A stretch of DNA of 5,271 nucleotides from contig JASJEI010000523.1 of the NCBI GenBank assembly GCA_030064795.1, forward strand, positions 1 through 5,271. The letters are read 5' to 3'. Position 1 is the first letter of the stretch, and every line of letters starts with the position of its first letter. The stretch comes from Pleurocapsa sp. MO_226.B13 (GTDB taxonomy: Bacteria; Cyanobacteriota; Cyanobacteriia; Cyanobacteriales; Xenococcaceae). The translations under genes were made by a program, and so were the position numbers. The notes beneath the pieces were generated by a model. It did not search any database. It was not told the DNA's origin and saw only the letters and a program-made list of their open reading frames with translations. Shown here piece after piece: positions 3,413 through 5,271 of the stretch.

Positions 3413-5131
3413 ATGGCTCATGCAATCGCTCGGATTGCCAAACTTAAGGCAGGCAATATTAACTCTTCAGAACTTCACGTAAATCGAGAGCGAGAAACTA
3501 TAAATGCTAATAAAAATATTATTAACATTCGTTTTATCGGCGAAGGGGATAAAAGAAGATTAAATGAGGTGGTTCGAGAAAGAATTGGCGAACAAACAAT
3601 TCGTAAAAACGCCGTATTGTGTGTAGAAATGCTGTTGACAGCCAGCCCCGAATATTTTCGCCCCGAAGATCCCAGCCGAGCAGGATATTACAAACCAGAA
3701 AAATTAGAAAGTTGGCAGCAGGCGGTAAAGGAATGGCTCGATACTGAGTATGGCGATCGCATTGTTAGAGCCGAGCTACACCTGGATGAATCTACGCCTC
3801 ATATTCATGCCTATCTCGTTCCCTTGGACGAGCGCGGTAAATTAAACTGTCGCGGTCTATTCGGAGGACGGCAAAAGCTGAGTCAGTTTCAGGATAGTTA
3901 TGCTCAAGCCATGTCTCCTTTGGGATTGGAGCGGGGAATTAAAGGTAGCAAGGCAAAACATACCAAGGTAAAACAGTATTATGCTGCGGTCAACTCTTCA
4001 GCAAAAAATTCTCTGGATAAAAAAACAATCGAGCAGCAGTTGGCAGACAGAACCAGAGCGATCGTAGAGAGAGAACAGGCATTGATTACAGCTAAATCGT
4101 TGTCCAAGAAAAACGAAAATCTCCTTACTCGTCTTGAGAAAGCTGAGATGAGAATTAAGTATCAGGATAGAGAACTAAAAAACTGGAAGACCAAATACAC
4201 CGAACTAGCAGATGGAGTGAGAGATTTACCTTTAAATGAAGTAGCATACGAACTAGGATTGTCGCCATCGAAGGATAAGCACAAATGGAAAAACGAACGC
4301 CATACAATTACCATTACTGGGAGTAAATTCTACGACTGGAAGCAGATGCAGGGGGGTGGAGGTTCGATAGATTTAGTAATGCAGATTAATGAATGTGATT
4401 TTAAACAGGCGATTATTTGGTTGAGCGATCGCTTTGGAGAAGGAGTAACGATTGAAGCTGTTACGCAAAAAGCTAGAGAAATTATTCAAAACGAACCCGT
4501 TCCCGAATTTGTCCCGCCAGCGGTTGAAGAGAGTAAGTGGTCGTTCGTGAAAGAGTACTTAACTCGCAAAAGATTGTTACCAAGTAGTCTGATAGATAAA
4601 CTCCACCACTCTGGATTGATTTACGCCGACAGCAAACAAAATGCGGTATTCGTCCGCCGTTCTTTAGATACTAAGAAAATTACTGGTGCATCGCTTAGGG
4701 GTACGGTAGGAGCAAACAACACCTTTAAAGGACTAGCCAAAGGAACCAAGCGCAGTGAAGGCTGGTTTTATTTCGAGAAAGGAGAACAATCGGAAGATTC
4801 GATTAAAAGAGTGGTGCTGGTCGAGTCGCCAATTGATGCGATGTCATTAGCAGTAATGGAACGCACCGATTCTAAGAAAACATTGTACTTATCTGCTGAT
4901 GGAGCGGGGCGATTACCCTTGGAATTTCTGCAAGAAGTAGAAGTGGCGATCGCCTTCGACAATGATGAAGCTGGTGAAGAGATGGCAGCTAGAGTCAAAT
5001 CAAAGCTACCTAAAGCTGTACGTAAAACACCCTCATCTGTTGATTGGAATCAGGATTTAGTTAATTCTTTTGATTGGTTAAAGGCGAGCCAGAATATTCA
5101 AACTAGTAAAGAACCCCGACTCAGGCGATAG
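3413..5131 (+). CDS. MobV relaxase fused to primase-like TOPRIM module
   Basis: Conjugative relaxase with an appended primase-like half. Residues 1-190 are the MobV (Mob_Pre) nuclease: ARIAKLKAGNI, then HVNRERETINANKNI with His22 in register with catalytic His22 of pMV158 MobM, and the metal-binding motif ELHLDESTPHIHAYLVP (121-137; H123, H130, H132, with D125 and E126). Residues about 200-265 look like a coiled coil. Residues about 268-342 resemble the DnaG CHC2 zinc-binding domain in pattern (TITITGSKFYDW, GGGGSIDLVM, AIIWLSDRFG) but lack its metal-ligand cysteines. Residues about 374-432 resemble DUF3991, and about 466-560 form a TOPRIM domain with E471 in VLVESPIDAMSL and D516/D518 in AFDNDEAG, ending in VDWNQDLV. 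MobM has 494 residues, so this form carries a different, longer C-terminus. The ATG is chosen by alignment to MobM; no Shine-Dalgarno sequence is seen. Three HIP1 sites lie inside. It should nick oriT, pilot the strand and perhaps prime its replication; priming is inferred only. Confidence 0.93.
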   Translation: MAHAIARIAKLKAGNINSSELHVNRERETINANKNIINIRFIGEGDKRRLNEVVRERIGEQTIRKNAVLCVEMLLTASPEYFRPEDPSRAGYYKPEKLESWQQAVKEWLDTEYGDRIVRAELHLDESTPHIHAYLVPLDERGKLNCRGLFGGRQKLSQFQDSYAQAMSPLGLERGIKGSKAKHTKVKQYYAAVNSSAKNSLDKKTIEQQLADRTRAIVEREQALITAKSLSKKNENLLTRLEKAEMRIKYQDRELKNWKTKYTELADGVRDLPLNEVAYELGLSPSKDKHKWKNERHTITITGSKFYDWKQMQGGGGSIDLVMQINECDFKQAIIWLSDRFGEGVTIEAVTQKAREIIQNEPVPEFVPPAVEESKWSFVKEYLTRKRLLPSSLIDKLHHSGLIYADSKQNAVFVRRSLDTKKITGASLRGTVGANNTFKGLAKGTKRSEGWFYFEKGEQSEDSIKRVVLVESPIDAMSLAVMERTDSKKTLYLSADGAGRLPLEFLQEVEVAIAFDNDEAGEEMAARVKSKLPKAVRKTPSSVDWNQDLVNSFDWLKASQNIQTSKEPRLRR

Positions 5132-5175
5132 AATTCGTTCAGATTAGGTTTGTAGAGAAAAGATCCTGATTCTAC

Positions 5176-5271
5176 TTATGGGCTTTTTCCTTTTGAACGG
5201 TCATTTTTGGGTAATTGCTGCGGAGAAGAGCGTTCTTCTTGAGATAATGCCAACTCTGCCTCTGCTTTGGC
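5176..5271 (-). CDS. Possible 3' end of a convergent gene, unidentified
   Basis: On the minus strand a frame open at the window edge runs 31 codons to a TAA at 5176-5178. The peptide (AKAEAELALSQEERSSPQQ, then a Pro/Lys/Ser-rich end) is hydrophilic with an Ala-Glu-repeat start, like the coiled C-terminal tails of many bacterial proteins. A second minus-strand frame and one plus-strand frame beginning ATG at 5179 are also open over this short stretch, so openness alone proves nothing; composition is the only argument. If real, it converges on the relaxase gene with a 44-base gap. No function can be assigned. Confidence 0.3.
   Translation of the reverse strand, partial: AKAEAELALSQEERSSPQQLPKNDRSKGKSP

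Noticed and set aside
4768..4998. Minus-strand frame of 76 codons inside the relaxase TOPRIM region
   Set aside because: Antisense to a conserved catalytic domain; serine-rich shadow composition.
5152..5190. Terminator between the relaxase and the right edge
   Set aside because: GTAGA (5152-5156) and TCTAC (5171-5175) make only a five-pair AT-rich stem, and the T-rich run (5183-5196) does not follow directly. Too weak to call.

Overview
The window looks like a piece of a cyanobacterial mobilizable element, most likely a plasmid. The DNA is AT-rich, start codons mostly lack Shine-Dalgarno sequences, and there are five copies of the cyanobacterial HIP1 octamer GCGATCGC (starting at 1544, 1578, 3753, 4425 and 4946). 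I cannot tell from the sequence alone whether the replicon is a plasmid, an integrated mobilizable element, or plasmid-derived chromosome.

Layout, left to right. 1-1374 (minus strand): an IS1634-type DDE transposase that keeps its whole catalytic triad but loses its C-terminus where a foldback inverted repeat (1-93) begins. 1375-1651: a gene-free spacer with two HIP1-containing imperfect direct repeats. 1652-2353 (minus): a ParA/MinD-type deviant-Walker ATPase resembling TraL of IncP plasmids. 2417-2962 (minus): a small basic protein whose N-terminal half resembles TraK-type oriT-binding proteins and whose C-terminal half is Ser/Thr/Lys-rich. 2963-3412: a 450-bp divergent intergenic region packed with dyads, the best candidate for the origin of transfer. 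3413-5131 (plus): a 572-residue MobV relaxase fused to a primase-like module (CHC2-like fold without cysteines, DUF3991-like segment, TOPRIM). 5132-5271: a short spacer and a possible 3' end of a convergent minus-strand gene.

Inferred working model: the relaxase nicks at an oriT in 2963-3412 through its N-terminal domain (His22 aligns with the catalytic histidine of pMV158 MobM), and its primase-like half may start complementary-strand synthesis on transferred DNA or take part in replication. The two divergent genes have the RP4 order oriT-traK-traL and would supply the oriT accessory protein and its partner ATPase. An RP4-like accessory pair beside a MobV relaxase with a primase half is the most interesting feature of the window. 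The sequence shows no coupling protein, mating-pore gene, conventional replication initiator, tRNA, rRNA or CRISPR.
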